The notes beneath the pieces are model-generated. The model was not told where the DNA came from and made no database searches. It was given only the letters and a program-made list of their open reading frames with translations. Positions 1 through 7,621 of a stretch of 64,000 bases of DNA are shown piece by piece (position 1 is the stretch's first letter; every line of letters begins with the position of its first letter). The position numbers and the translations under genes were made by a program. The DNA is from Anabaena azotica FACHB-119 (GTDB lineage: Bacteria; Cyanobacteriota; Cyanobacteriia; Cyanobacteriales; Nostocaceae): positions 124,001-188,000 of the forward strand of contig NZ_JACJSG010000008.1 in NCBI RefSeq assembly GCF_014697625.1. Reading direction: 5' to 3'.

Positions 1-2536
1 CCTGCTTGAAAGATGAACTTGTTTCCCTTCCTTCTAAGATTCCTCCGACATCAAGATAGATTTTTTTCTGAACACTAAAGCCAAAGCGTCCATTGCTATA
101 ATTGACCCATAATTGATCAATAATTCTCAAGTCTTCACAGGGAAATTCTTGAATATCATCTAGTCCCAAGTAACCTTGTTTTTCCCGTTTGGCTACTTTT
201 AGCATCACTTTAAATGTTTCTTCATCAGCTTCTTTCAACATACCTGCTGCTAAATAACAGGCGAGTTGACGATACATTTCTGGTAGACGGAACCGAACTA
301 GGCGAAATGTGTTTGTTGAGGTTTCCCGTATATAAAATATTCCTGCGTCACCAAATCGTTCTCTACTTCTCTGACTCAACCAAGCACAAAACGCATTACT
401 TTGTGCAAAGTCTATCTCACCTGGGTTGATTTCAAGAGTCAAGTCTAAGTTGCTGTTGATTGTCTCTAGATAAAACAACCGATATTCTGCCTCAGTGATA
501 TCAGTATCATCAATTACTTTTCCTCTCCATATTTCTTGATCTGTTTCCGTAATGACTATTCCAGCTTGGTCTTCGGTTTCTAAACTCCCTAAAAAACAAT
601 CTTCGTTGAGATAGTTTAACCTTTTTTCTAGCTGCACTGATGCTGCTAACTTAAAAACTTCCACATCATTCGATCGCAACCCCTGTTCTACCTTGTCGAG
701 TAGTTTCTGTTCTTTTTCTCGACTGACTCTAAGCTTATTTTGTAAACATTCATAAGCAAGGGTGAGGTTTTCTACAGTTGGTTTGTTTAAGGCTGCATCA
801 ATCAGTTTATCTATTTTTACCTGACCAGCATAGAACAATATAGTTTGTCTCCACCAATCTAGATATTTTTTATCTTTAGTAAAAACTTCTAATAAATAAG
901 GCTCATGCTCTGCTTTTGTCAGTTCAACCGCCGTTAAATATTCTTGAAATGTGCGATGGGTAAATTCATAGAGCTTTTCTTGTTTGCGATCGCTCAACAA
1001 TTCTCTGACACCGATATCATCTTTTTCAATAAAATATTCTGGTTTAAACTCTTTCCCCGCTTCCACCATTTGAACTAGTTCTGCTTGCAGAAAATCTTTT
1101 GCGATAAAAATATTACTGTCCTGATTTCTCTCATCTAGAGTAAACTGAAGCACTTGGCGTTTGGTCATTTCCAATGCGAGTGCTTGCAAAGCTTCTTGCT
1201 TTTGTTCTGGCTTGAGTGGATATCGGGTAGTTCCAGAAGCAGATTGTCTTCCTTGAAGAAGCACATCACAAATCTGCTTGTAAATTCCTATTCGGGTGGG
1301 AGCAAGGCTTGTTTTCTCTTTATAAGTATTAATAATTAATGCCAATAATAGAGGATTTGTTGCCATCAAGCGCAGTGAAGGAACTGCCTCAATTTGACGC
1401 ACTAACTCGTCTTTTTTGGCTGCGGCAATTTTCTTAAGTTGTTTTTCTGGCTGTTTCCCTGCGTTGCGTCGCTTCTCTAGATTAAAATACCAGTTGAAAA
1501 GAAATGTATTGCGCTGTTCTGTCGTAAATGACCGCACAAAATAAGCTGGGGTATCTGCCAGAGGAGCTTGATTGTAAGCTTGGGGGCGTGATGTCAAAAT
1601 AAAAGGTAATCTATGCTGATAATTTTGCAGTTGCTGAGAAACCCAATCTCTTACCTGTCGTCGATGTTCATCATCTGCAATTTCATCAAGTCCGTCCAAC
1701 ATTATCAGACATTTGCCCTCTTTTAATTGCTTGTTAAACCAATCCTGAGTTTTTGATGATTCATCTTTCCTCGCTTTAGCAATTACTTGCGCTAGAGAGG
1801 AATTAGTATCTGCAACGATGATAGAAGCGACATCTCTCAGTCTCAATAAAACAGGAGTAAGTTGAGGCAAACCTCGATGCAATTTTGATTGTTTTCGCAG
1901 AGCAAACAGCAGCGTAATATGTCTTAAAAGTGTAGTCTTTCCTGAACCCGGTGCGCCTAAAATTACCAGTCGTCGGCACGCCAATTTCTTTTGAGTAATG
2001 TTTCTCAGCAAATTTCCTATTTCGGTTTCCTGCTGAGTTGCAATACTTACATAAGTGACTAATTGCTGAGAATCCTGATTTTGTTCTGGCTCAGTTTCGT
2101 TAGTAGCAGTCAAATCTTGAGGATTGTTCAATGGCTGTTCACTAAAACCCAAAGGGACAAACACATTTTCTAGATCCAATCCTTCACCACTAAATCCGCG
2201 TCCCTGGTATTCTTGACATTCGGCTGTTAGTGTAGCAAGATACTCAGCCCCAAACCTATCTTTAATTGTTGTCCACCATTTGGGAATTTGAGTAGTAAGT
2301 ATCCAGTCTATAAAGTTGTCGAAATAGGGAAGAAGCTTACTGCCAATTCTAATAATCAGTGCAACAACAAAGGTGATTCCTAAAAAAATCGCAAACTCTT
2401 GCCATCGGCGATTTTTGGCATGATCCGCAGCAATAGCAACAAAAATACCCGGTACACCCCAACCGACCAATTTGTTATCTAATATTTTTTGTACTGATTC
2501 CCACCAAGCGGGTTCATTACCTTGGCTTTGAGTCAT
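1..2536 (-). CDS. NACHT-domain NTPase with N-terminal membrane segments and FGE-like C-terminal region (3' end outside window)
   Basis: The frame is open from an ATG at 2536 to base 2, so about 845 residues are visible and the C-terminus is cut by the window edge. Residues 1-20 are soluble, followed by two hydrophobic stretches (about 25-40 and 45-65) that probably anchor the protein. Walker A (GAPGSGKTT) lies near residues 194-202 and Walker B (LIMLDGLDE) near 277-285, the spacing and Asp-rich form of NACHT STAND NTPases. An alpha-helical region follows, and from about residue 640 the sequence looks like a formylglycine-generating-enzyme/sulfatase-modifying-factor domain (for example FCAWLSQRS and RLPEMYR). 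Proteins of this plan in cyanobacteria are candidate signalling or defence NTPases; no substrate can be assigned. The membrane anchor, NACHT core and C-terminal domain are read directly; the role is inference. Confidence 0.85.
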   Translation of the reverse strand, partial: MTQSQGNEPAWWESVQKILDNKLVGWGVPGIFVAIAADHAKNRRWQEFAIFLGITFVVALIIRIGSKLLPYFDNFIDWILTTQIPKWWTTIKDRFGAEYLATLTAECQEYQGRGFSGEGLDLENVFVPLGFSEQPLNNPQDLTATNETEPEQNQDSQQLVTYVSIATQQETEIGNLLRNITQKKLACRRLVILGAPGSGKTTLLRHITLLFALRKQSKLHRGLPQLTPVLLRLRDVASIIVADTNSSLAQVIAKARKDESSKTQDWFNKQLKEGKCLIMLDGLDEIADDEHRRQVRDWVSQQLQNYQHRLPFILTSRPQAYNQAPLADTPAYFVRSFTTEQRNTFLFNWYFNLEKRRNAGKQPEKQLKKIAAAKKDELVRQIEAVPSLRLMATNPLLLALIINTYKEKTSLAPTRIGIYKQICDVLLQGRQSASGTTRYPLKPEQKQEALQALALEMTKRQVLQFTLDERNQDSNIFIAKDFLQAELVQMVEAGKEFKPEYFIEKDDIGVRELLSDRKQEKLYEFTHRTFQEYLTAVELTKAEHEPYLLEVFTKDKKYLDWWRQTILFYAGQVKIDKLIDAALNKPTVENLTLAYECLQNKLRVSREKEQKLLDKVEQGLRSNDVEVFKLAASVQLEKRLNYLNEDCFLGSLETEDQAGIVITETDQEIWRGKVIDDTDITEAEYRLFYLETINSNLDLTLEINPGEIDFAQSNAFCAWLSQRSRERFGDAGIFYIRETSTNTFRLVRFRLPEMYRQLACYLAAGMLKEADEETFKVMLKVAKREKQGYLGLDDIQEFPCEDLRIIDQLWVNYSNGRFGFSVQKKIYLDVGGILEGRETSSSFKQ

Positions 2537-2887
2537 AGTAATTAATCAAAGTTGATGAAAGCTATAGTGTTTTTAAAGGGACAAGGTTTGAATTTATATT
2601 AATCGCTTGCAAAATAGAACCTGTTAATAAGAGTATAAGCGATTACTCCCTACGAGATTATACTTAATCAAGGATTTTAGAAAGTTTTAACAATACACCA
2701 GCACTAAGTTTCTAGTTCTACGCCGAGCCAAGTTGCTGCGCGTCTACCCACCTGTAAACAGTCATCATTACTCAATTTGCAGTTGTTTCTGGAATAATTG
2801 AACTGTGTTCATGGTGTGGCTTTGTGATTGTATCATTACCAAAAACATGAGTCACAATGAAACCATCGCTCTATAGTGAGGTGGATT
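2537..2887. other. Intergenic region between divergent genes, no gene seen
   Basis: This 351-base stretch lies between the divergent NACHT gene and the antitoxin-like pseudogene, so it should hold both promoters. It is AT-rich and contains a GC-richer patch at about 2718-2755 like other scattered cyanobacterial repeats. I see no convincing ORF or structured RNA. Confidence 0.5.
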
Positions 2888-3121
2888 ATGGGAAAAGAAG
2901 AACAGTTGCTTGAAGGCTGGCGAGAACTCACACCCGAAAAACAGCAACAGGTTTTAGAGTTTGTTGAAGCCCTAAAATCCCAATCAGAAGCAACAACAAT
3001 CAATACAGAATATATTCCACAAACACCCTTAGCTAAGAAATTGTAGGAAATTCGTCAACAAGCGATCGCCTCTGGAATAAAATTACTTAACGAAGCAGAA
3101 ATTGAACAAAAGCTTTCATAA
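2888..3121 (+). pseudogene. Antitoxin-like small protein (DUF2281-like) interrupted by an amber codon
   Basis: An ATG at 2888 opens a frame rich in Glu, Gln and Leu with the block ELTPEKQQQVLEFVEAL, as in the small DUF2281-type proteins that often pair with PIN-domain toxins in cyanobacteria. After 52 codons a TAG stop occurs at 3044-3046. The same frame then continues for 24 more codons (EIRQQAIASGIKLLNEAEIEQKLS) to TAA at 3119-3121. In my recollection of the family this position is Trp (TGG), so one G-to-A change would give TAG; that is inference. No toxin gene follows. If the amber is real the gene makes only a 52-residue product. Confidence 0.6.
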
Positions 3122-3151
3122 AAAAGAGGCGATCGCCATCTCCCATAAACT

Positions 3152-3181
3152 TGTAGAGACGTTGTATACAACGTCTCTACA
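3152..3181. repeat. 30-bp perfect palindrome, copy 1
   Basis: The 30 bases read identically on both strands (half-site TGTAGAGACGTTGTA). The same sequence apart from its central bases recurs at 33502-33531, and an imperfect copy lies at 32626-32655. All three are intergenic. It could form a cruciform in DNA or a 15-bp RNA hairpin downstream of the antitoxin-like pseudogene. Confidence 0.8.
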
Positions 3182-3225
3182 GGAATTATTTGGTGATTGC
3201 TAAAAGAAATGCGATCGCCTCTTTT

Positions 3226-3372
3226 AACAGTGAACAGTGAACAGTAAACAGTTATCAGTTAAATAAGAAAGTGAAACACCACACCAATTAGTGGAAAGCT
3301 TTGGTGGCGCTTTTTTATCCCTCACTATACACCTCTTCACTGATAACTGATAACTGATAACTGATAACTGAT
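3226..3372. repeat. Composite repeat: inverted heptamer arms around a conserved core
   Basis: The left arm has degenerate heptamers (GTGAACA, GTTATCA) and the right arm, 3340-3372, has four tandem CTGATAA-type units that are the complement of TTATCAG. Between them is a core with GAAACACCACACCAATTAGT and CACTATAC. The same core, again between complementary heptamer arms, occurs at 51149-51305. The layout can fold into a long hairpin in the 3' region of the MTHFR-family gene. Confidence 0.7.
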
Positions 3373-3377
3373 TTAAC

Positions 3378-4325
3378 CTACACCAACACCTGATTAACTG
3401 GCGCAACACCAGCCAAGTCCAAAATCTGGGGAATCAAATCTTCCCGCTTGACAGCCATCATGTGGACACCATGACACAATTGACGCGCTGTCTGTACTTG
3501 TTCGGCAGCAATTTTGACACCTTCTTCTAATGGGTCTTTGGCTTTTGCTAATCTATCAATAATGTGTTCGGGTATATTGACACCCGGAACGCACCTATTA
3601 ATAAATTGGGCATTTTTTGCTGATTTTAATAAGAAAATTCCTGCCAAAATTGGTTTATTATAGGCAGAAGCTATCTTATCCATGAACTTTTCTAGTCTTT
3701 CAAAATCAGTGATTAATTGACTTTGAAAAAATTGCGCTCCGGCTTCAATTTTGCGTTCAAAGCGGCTTTGTAAACCTGACCAACTCGCACATTGCGGATC
3801 TACGGCTGCACCGACAAATAAATCGGTAGCGCCATCGGTCAAAGGTTTATCGTTGCAATCGAAACCTTGATTCATTTTGCGAATTAGTTGTAATAATCGC
3901 ACAGCTTCCAAATCAAAGACGGCTTTGGCTTCGGGATGGTCGCCTGCTTTTACTGGGTCGCCAGTTAAAGCTAGGATATTACGAATACCTAAAGCATGAG
4001 CGCCCATGAGGTCGGCTTGTAAAGCGATACGGTTGCGATCGCGGCAAGCCATCTGACAAATTGGTTCAATACCCTGTTGCAACAAAATTGCCGATGCTAC
4101 CAATGAAGACATCCGCAACACAGCACGGCTACCATCGGTAATATTGACAGCATGAACTCTCCCCTTAAGAGTCGCCGCCATTTCCATCATATGACTGGGA
4201 TTTCCCCCTTTTGGTGGTGCTACCTCGGCGGTAACTAAAAATTCCCCCGCTTGCGCGGCTTTACTAAAATAATTCAAAGCAGTACAGCTATGGTTATCTT
4301 CCATAACGTTATTATTGGTGTTCAT
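3378..4325 (-). CDS. Methylenetetrahydrofolate reductase family protein
   Basis: The product (315 residues from the ATG at 4325) is a single-domain MTHFR-type TIM barrel, which would reduce 5,10-methylene-THF to 5-methyl-THF for methionine synthesis using a bound flavin. Family-like blocks are an early acidic strand with the catalytic-type Glu (VTAEVAPPKGG), NITDGSRA, and ILALTGDPVKAGDHP, which matches the usual LTGD segment. The frame is open 12 codons further upstream to an ATG at 4361; the ATG at 4325 or one at 4304 (MEDNHS) is more likely because the upstream residues look non-coding. Neither has a clear ribosome-binding site. It is followed by a heptamer array and transcribed away from trpS, about 140 bases upstream on the same strand. 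Confidence 0.82.
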   Translation of the reverse strand: MNTNNNVMEDNHSCTALNYFSKAAQAGEFLVTAEVAPPKGGNPSHMMEMAATLKGRVHAVNITDGSRAVLRMSSLVASAILLQQGIEPICQMACRDRNRIALQADLMGAHALGIRNILALTGDPVKAGDHPEAKAVFDLEAVRLLQLIRKMNQGFDCNDKPLTDGATDLFVGAAVDPQCASWSGLQSRFERKIEAGAQFFQSQLITDFERLEKFMDKIASAYNKPILAGIFLLKSAKNAQFINRCVPGVNIPEHIIDRLAKAKDPLEEGVKIAAEQVQTARQLCHGVHMMAVKREDLIPQILDLAGVAPVNQVLV

Positions 4326-4365
4326 TCTTAGGGTATAACGAATGACCACCTGAAAGAACAAGGGG

Positions 4366-4464
4366 AGGGACTGGGGACTGGGGACTGGGGAAGAATGAAA
4401 TATAATTCTTCACCCAGCAGTCCCTCATTACCAATTACCAATTACCAATTACCAATTACCAATT
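4366..4464. repeat. Two short tandem-repeat arrays (GGGACTG and ATTACCA units)
   Basis: At 4366-4391 the heptamer GGGACTG is repeated about 3.5 times, and at 4427-4464 the heptamer ATTACCA is repeated about 5 times. These are the heptanucleotide short tandemly repeated sequences known from heterocystous cyanobacteria. They fill the gap between trpS and the MTHFR-family gene. The GGGACTG unit recurs inside the cysS coding region at about 35890-35920. Confidence 0.85.
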
Positions 4465-5470
4465 AAACAGGTACAGAATAGCCTAACGCCGCTTTCACAT
4501 CTGCTAGAGTTTGGTTGGCGACGGCTTCGGCTTTTTCTCTACCATCGCGTAACACTGACTCTAGATAGCCTTTGTCGGCTGTGATTTGGTGATATTTATC
4601 TTGTATGGGTTTAAGGGCGTTAATAGCTGTTTCTGTTAACAATGGCTTAAATTGTCCCCAGCCCATATCTTGACATTCTGCGGCTACTTCTTCCTTGCTT
4701 TTACCAGACAGCAGCATATACAGTGTTAGCAGGTTATTACACTCTGGGCGTTCTGGGTCGTCAAAAGTTAAACCTCTGACTGGATCAGTTTTACAACGTT
4801 TAATTTTATTGACAATCTGATCTGGTGTATCCAAAAGATTAATCCGGCTTAACTCTGAGGGGTCAGATTTGGACATTTTGCGTGTCCCATCTGTCAAACT
4901 CATCACCCTTGCGCCTTCCTTGCGGATTAAAGGGTCTGGTAATTTTAGCACAGGTTCATCTTTGGCGAATTGATGGTTAAATCTATTAACAATATCCCTG
5001 GTCAGTTCCAAGTGTTGCTTTTGGTCTTCACCTACCGGGACTTTATCGGCTTGGTAAAGTAGTATATCCGCCGCCATCAGCACAGGATAGATTAACAAGC
5101 CAGCACTGACATTTTCCCCCTGCTTGAGCGCTTTTTCCTTAAACTGAATCATATCTTGTAGCCAATTGAGGGGGGTGATGCAGTTCAGCAACCAAGCCAG
5201 TTCACTGTGGGCTGAAACGTGGGATTGGACAAAGATACTAGAATATTGTAAATCAATCCCACAGGCTAAATAAAGTGCAGCGATCGCATAAGTGTCTGCC
5301 GCCAATGTAGCTGGATTATGCGGTACAGTAATTGCGTGTAAATCCACTACACAAAAGAAATTATCGTACTGGTCTTGAATTTCTACCCAGTTGCGTATCG
5401 CCCCTAAATAGTTACCCAAATGTAGATTACCAGTTGGTTGAACTCCCGACAGAACGCGCTGCTTACCCAT
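4463..5470 (-). CDS. trpS: Tryptophanyl-tRNA synthetase
   Basis: The 335-residue product charges tRNA-Trp with tryptophan in the cytoplasm. Class I signatures are present: the HIGH-type motif HLGN at residues 17-20 within TGNLHLGNYLG, and the KMSKS loop at 198-202. The segment GEDQKQHLELTRDI is the usual TrpRS block. Length matches the bacterial single-domain form. The ATG at 5470 gives the expected N-terminus MGKQRVLSG, so the start is secure. The last codons and stop touch the ATTACCA heptamer array. It is transcribed alone, with the MTHFR-family gene downstream on the same strand. Confidence 0.97.
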   Translation of the reverse strand: MGKQRVLSGVQPTGNLHLGNYLGAIRNWVEIQDQYDNFFCVVDLHAITVPHNPATLAADTYAIAALYLACGIDLQYSSIFVQSHVSAHSELAWLLNCITPLNWLQDMIQFKEKALKQGENVSAGLLIYPVLMAADILLYQADKVPVGEDQKQHLELTRDIVNRFNHQFAKDEPVLKLPDPLIRKEGARVMSLTDGTRKMSKSDPSELSRINLLDTPDQIVNKIKRCKTDPVRGLTFDDPERPECNNLLTLYMLLSGKSKEEVAAECQDMGWGQFKPLLTETAINALKPIQDKYHQITADKGYLESVLRDGREKAEAVANQTLADVKAALGYSVPV

Positions 5471-5788
5471 AAATCTTAGTTAGTTATCTCAAATTCCCAC
5501 CTTATGACAGTGGCGATCGCAAAACTATTTCATTTTGTCATTAGTCAATAGTCATTAGTCAATAGTCCATAGTCCATAGTCCATAGTCAACAGTTCTATT
5601 GGTGGAATTTGAGCGAAAACCAATAAATATACTACACATTTAATATGATAAATCTTGTGGGGTGGGCATCTTGCCCGCCCTTGTATAATTTACTGAGGTA
5701 AAATGTGCTGTAGTTACGGCTGTGTTATTTCTTGCTTGGGCAAGGTTGAGAAAATAAACTAATTTTACTCACTATTGTAGATATAAAT
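5471..5788. other. Repeat-bearing intergenic region between trpS and pip
   Basis: This divergent gap contains a heptamer array of the TAGTCAA/TAGTCCA type at about 5538-5590. A small structured element follows at about 5630-5716, bounded by imperfect inverted ends (TACTACACATTT and AAAATGTGCTGTA) around a GGTGGGCATCTTGCCCGCC hairpin. The element looks like a MITE-type or palindromic repeat. A GGTGGGCATTGCCCACC relative lies near 37973. No gene is visible. Confidence 0.55.
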
Positions 5789-6739
5789 ATGCGTGAACTT
5801 TATCCAAACCGAGAACCTTATAAAGAGGGTAAACTACAAGTCTCTCAATTACACACAATCCATTTTGAAGAATCAGGTAATCCTGAAGGTAAGCCTGTAG
5901 TATTATTGCATGGTGGCCCTGGTGGGGGCTGTCCACCATTTTATCGACAATATTTTCATCCTGAAAAATGGCGCTTGGTGATGTTTGACCAACGTGGCTG
6001 CGGTAAAAGTCAACCCCATGCAGAATTAAGAGAAAATACCACTTGGGATTTAGTCAATGATATTGAAAAACTCCGAGAACATCTAGGTATAGAAAGGTGG
6101 GTAGTCTTTGGTGGTAGTTGGGGTAGCACCTTATCATTAGCATATAGCCAAACTCATCCAGAGCGTTGTTTAGGCTTAATTTTACGCGGGATATTTTTAC
6201 TCAGACAAAAAGAGTTACGCTGGTTTTATCAAGAAGGTGCTAGTTATATTTTTCCTGATGCTTGGGAAGAATATCTCAAACCAATTCCAGAAGATGAACG
6301 CGATGATTTACTCACAGCTTATTATAAAAGATTAACTAGCCCAGATTTGCAGGTAAGATTAGCAGCAGCCCGTGCTTGGTCGATTTGGGAAGGTAGCACT
6401 AGCAGATTATTTCCTGATCCTCAGTTAATGCAAACTTTTGGTGCAGATAATTTTGCTGATGCTTTCGCTAGAATTGAATGTCATTATTTTGTCAATAAAG
6501 GTTTTTTTGCACAAGAGGATCAGCTATTATTAAATGTTCATCGTATCCGTGACATTCCGGCTGTGATTGTCCAAGGGCGTTATGATGTGGTTTGTCCGAT
6601 GGTGTCAGCTTGGGAATTACATCGCGCTTGGCCGGAGGCTGAGTTTATTGTAGTTCCTGATGCTGGTCATTCGATGAGTGAAGCGGGGATTCGTAGTGCT
6701 TTGATTGAGGCTACGGATAGGTTTGCTGAGGAAAGATAG
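5789..6739 (+). CDS. pip: Proline iminopeptidase (alpha/beta hydrolase)
   Basis: The 316-residue product is an S33-family aminopeptidase that releases N-terminal proline from peptides. It shows the family oxyanion motif HGGPGGG at residues 41-47, the nucleophile elbow GGSWGS with Ser110, a catalytic Asp in GRYDVVCP near 266, and the His in DAGHS near 294. The N-terminus MRELYPNREPY is the usual start of the family, which supports the ATG at 5789. No signal peptide is seen, so it should be cytoplasmic. It stands upstream of a DUF429 gene on the same strand with a 90-base gap and may or may not be cotranscribed. Confidence 0.93.
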   Translation: MRELYPNREPYKEGKLQVSQLHTIHFEESGNPEGKPVVLLHGGPGGGCPPFYRQYFHPEKWRLVMFDQRGCGKSQPHAELRENTTWDLVNDIEKLREHLGIERWVVFGGSWGSTLSLAYSQTHPERCLGLILRGIFLLRQKELRWFYQEGASYIFPDAWEEYLKPIPEDERDDLLTAYYKRLTSPDLQVRLAAARAWSIWEGSTSRLFPDPQLMQTFGADNFADAFARIECHYFVNKGFFAQEDQLLLNVHRIRDIPAVIVQGRYDVVCPMVSAWELHRAWPEAEFIVVPDAGHSMSEAGIRSALIEATDRFAEER

Positions 6740-6829
6740 GAGAAGTTAATAGATATTTTGGGGATGTTGAAAGGCTTTTAAAGGCTCACGCAAAGACGCA
6801 GAGGCGCGAAGGAGAACGCTAAATTATTT

Positions 6830-7558
6830 ATGAAATTTATTGGTGTTGATTTGGGGTGGAAGTCTCAACCGAGTGGGCTGTGTTGTTTAGAATTGGTTGA
6901 TGGGAAGTTGGAGATACTGGATTTGGATCGTCAGGATGCGATCGCTCACATTTTCACCTGGATCGATACCTGGGTACAACCCAACACACCCGCACTCGTC
7001 GCTGTAGATGCGCCTACTCTCATACCTAATGCTACAGGAAGTCGTCTTCCTGACAAACTCACACATAAATATTTTGGTAAATATCACGCTGGTTGTTATC
7101 CTGCTAACCAAGGTCTACCCTTTGCCGATCGCACCATCAATTTTGGCTTAGAATTAGAATCCCGTGGTTTTGTCCATGCACCCACCATCGAACCACAAAA
7201 ATTAGGCAGATATCAAATAGAAGTCTTTCCCCATCCCGCAATAGTCCATCTATTTAATTTAGATCGTATCCTCAAATATAAAAAAGGGCGCATTAGTGAG
7301 CGCCGCTTAGAATTAATCAAACTGTATCAATATATTGTCGATATCCTACCCACCTTTGAGCCTGCCTTGTGTATAAAAAAGTTATCCCTTGATGAGATTC
7401 CCCACACAGGGACAGAACTCAAAGCCGCAGAAGATAAACTAGATAGCTTAATCTGTGCCTACGTAGCCGCTTACTGGTGGTATTGGGGAGAACAACGTAA
7501 CCTAGTTTTAGGCGATCGCACCACAGGTTACATTGTCATCCCGAAAATGAGAGACTAG
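6830..7558 (+). CDS. DUF429 family protein (predicted RNase H-fold nuclease)
   Basis: The 242-residue product begins with MKFIGVDLGWKSQPSGLCCL, the acidic first strand typical of DUF429, a family predicted to have an RNase H-like fold. A second acidic site is VAVDAPTLIPN near residues 60-70, and GCYPANQGLP is another family block. The C-terminal segment with ELKAAEDKLDSLICAYVAAYWW places further acidic residues on the last helix, as in RNase H-fold nucleases. The biochemical function of the family is not established; nuclease activity is inferred from fold. The gene follows pip and ends just before a heptamer repeat hairpin. Confidence 0.8.
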   Translation: MKFIGVDLGWKSQPSGLCCLELVDGKLEILDLDRQDAIAHIFTWIDTWVQPNTPALVAVDAPTLIPNATGSRLPDKLTHKYFGKYHAGCYPANQGLPFADRTINFGLELESRGFVHAPTIEPQKLGRYQIEVFPHPAIVHLFNLDRILKYKKGRISERRLELIKLYQYIVDILPTFEPALCIKKLSLDEIPHTGTELKAAEDKLDSLICAYVAAYWWYWGEQRNLVLGDRTTGYIVIPKMRD

Positions 7559-7564
7559 GTGAGT

Positions 7565-7621
7565 CAGTTAACAGTTATCAGGTGATGTTCACTGATAACT
7601 GATAACTGATAACTGATAAAC
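7565..7621. repeat. Inverted heptamer-repeat hairpin between converging genes
   Basis: TTAACAG and TTATCAG units on the left face CTGATAA units on the right (four copies), separated by a short loop. The array lies exactly between the stop codons of the converging DUF429 and glgP genes. It could act as a bidirectional transcript end, though no U-tract is seen. Confidence 0.65.

Noticed and set aside
2700..2760. tRNA-like GC-rich patch
   Set aside because: No cloverleaf or T-loop GTTCGA-type sequence could be drawn.
3152..3181. Palindrome as a rho-independent terminator
   Set aside because: There is no U-tract and identical copies lie in unrelated places, so it is better described as a repeat.
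4366..4464. Heptamer arrays as a CRISPR array
   Set aside because: The units are 7 bases, directly adjacent and without unique spacers.
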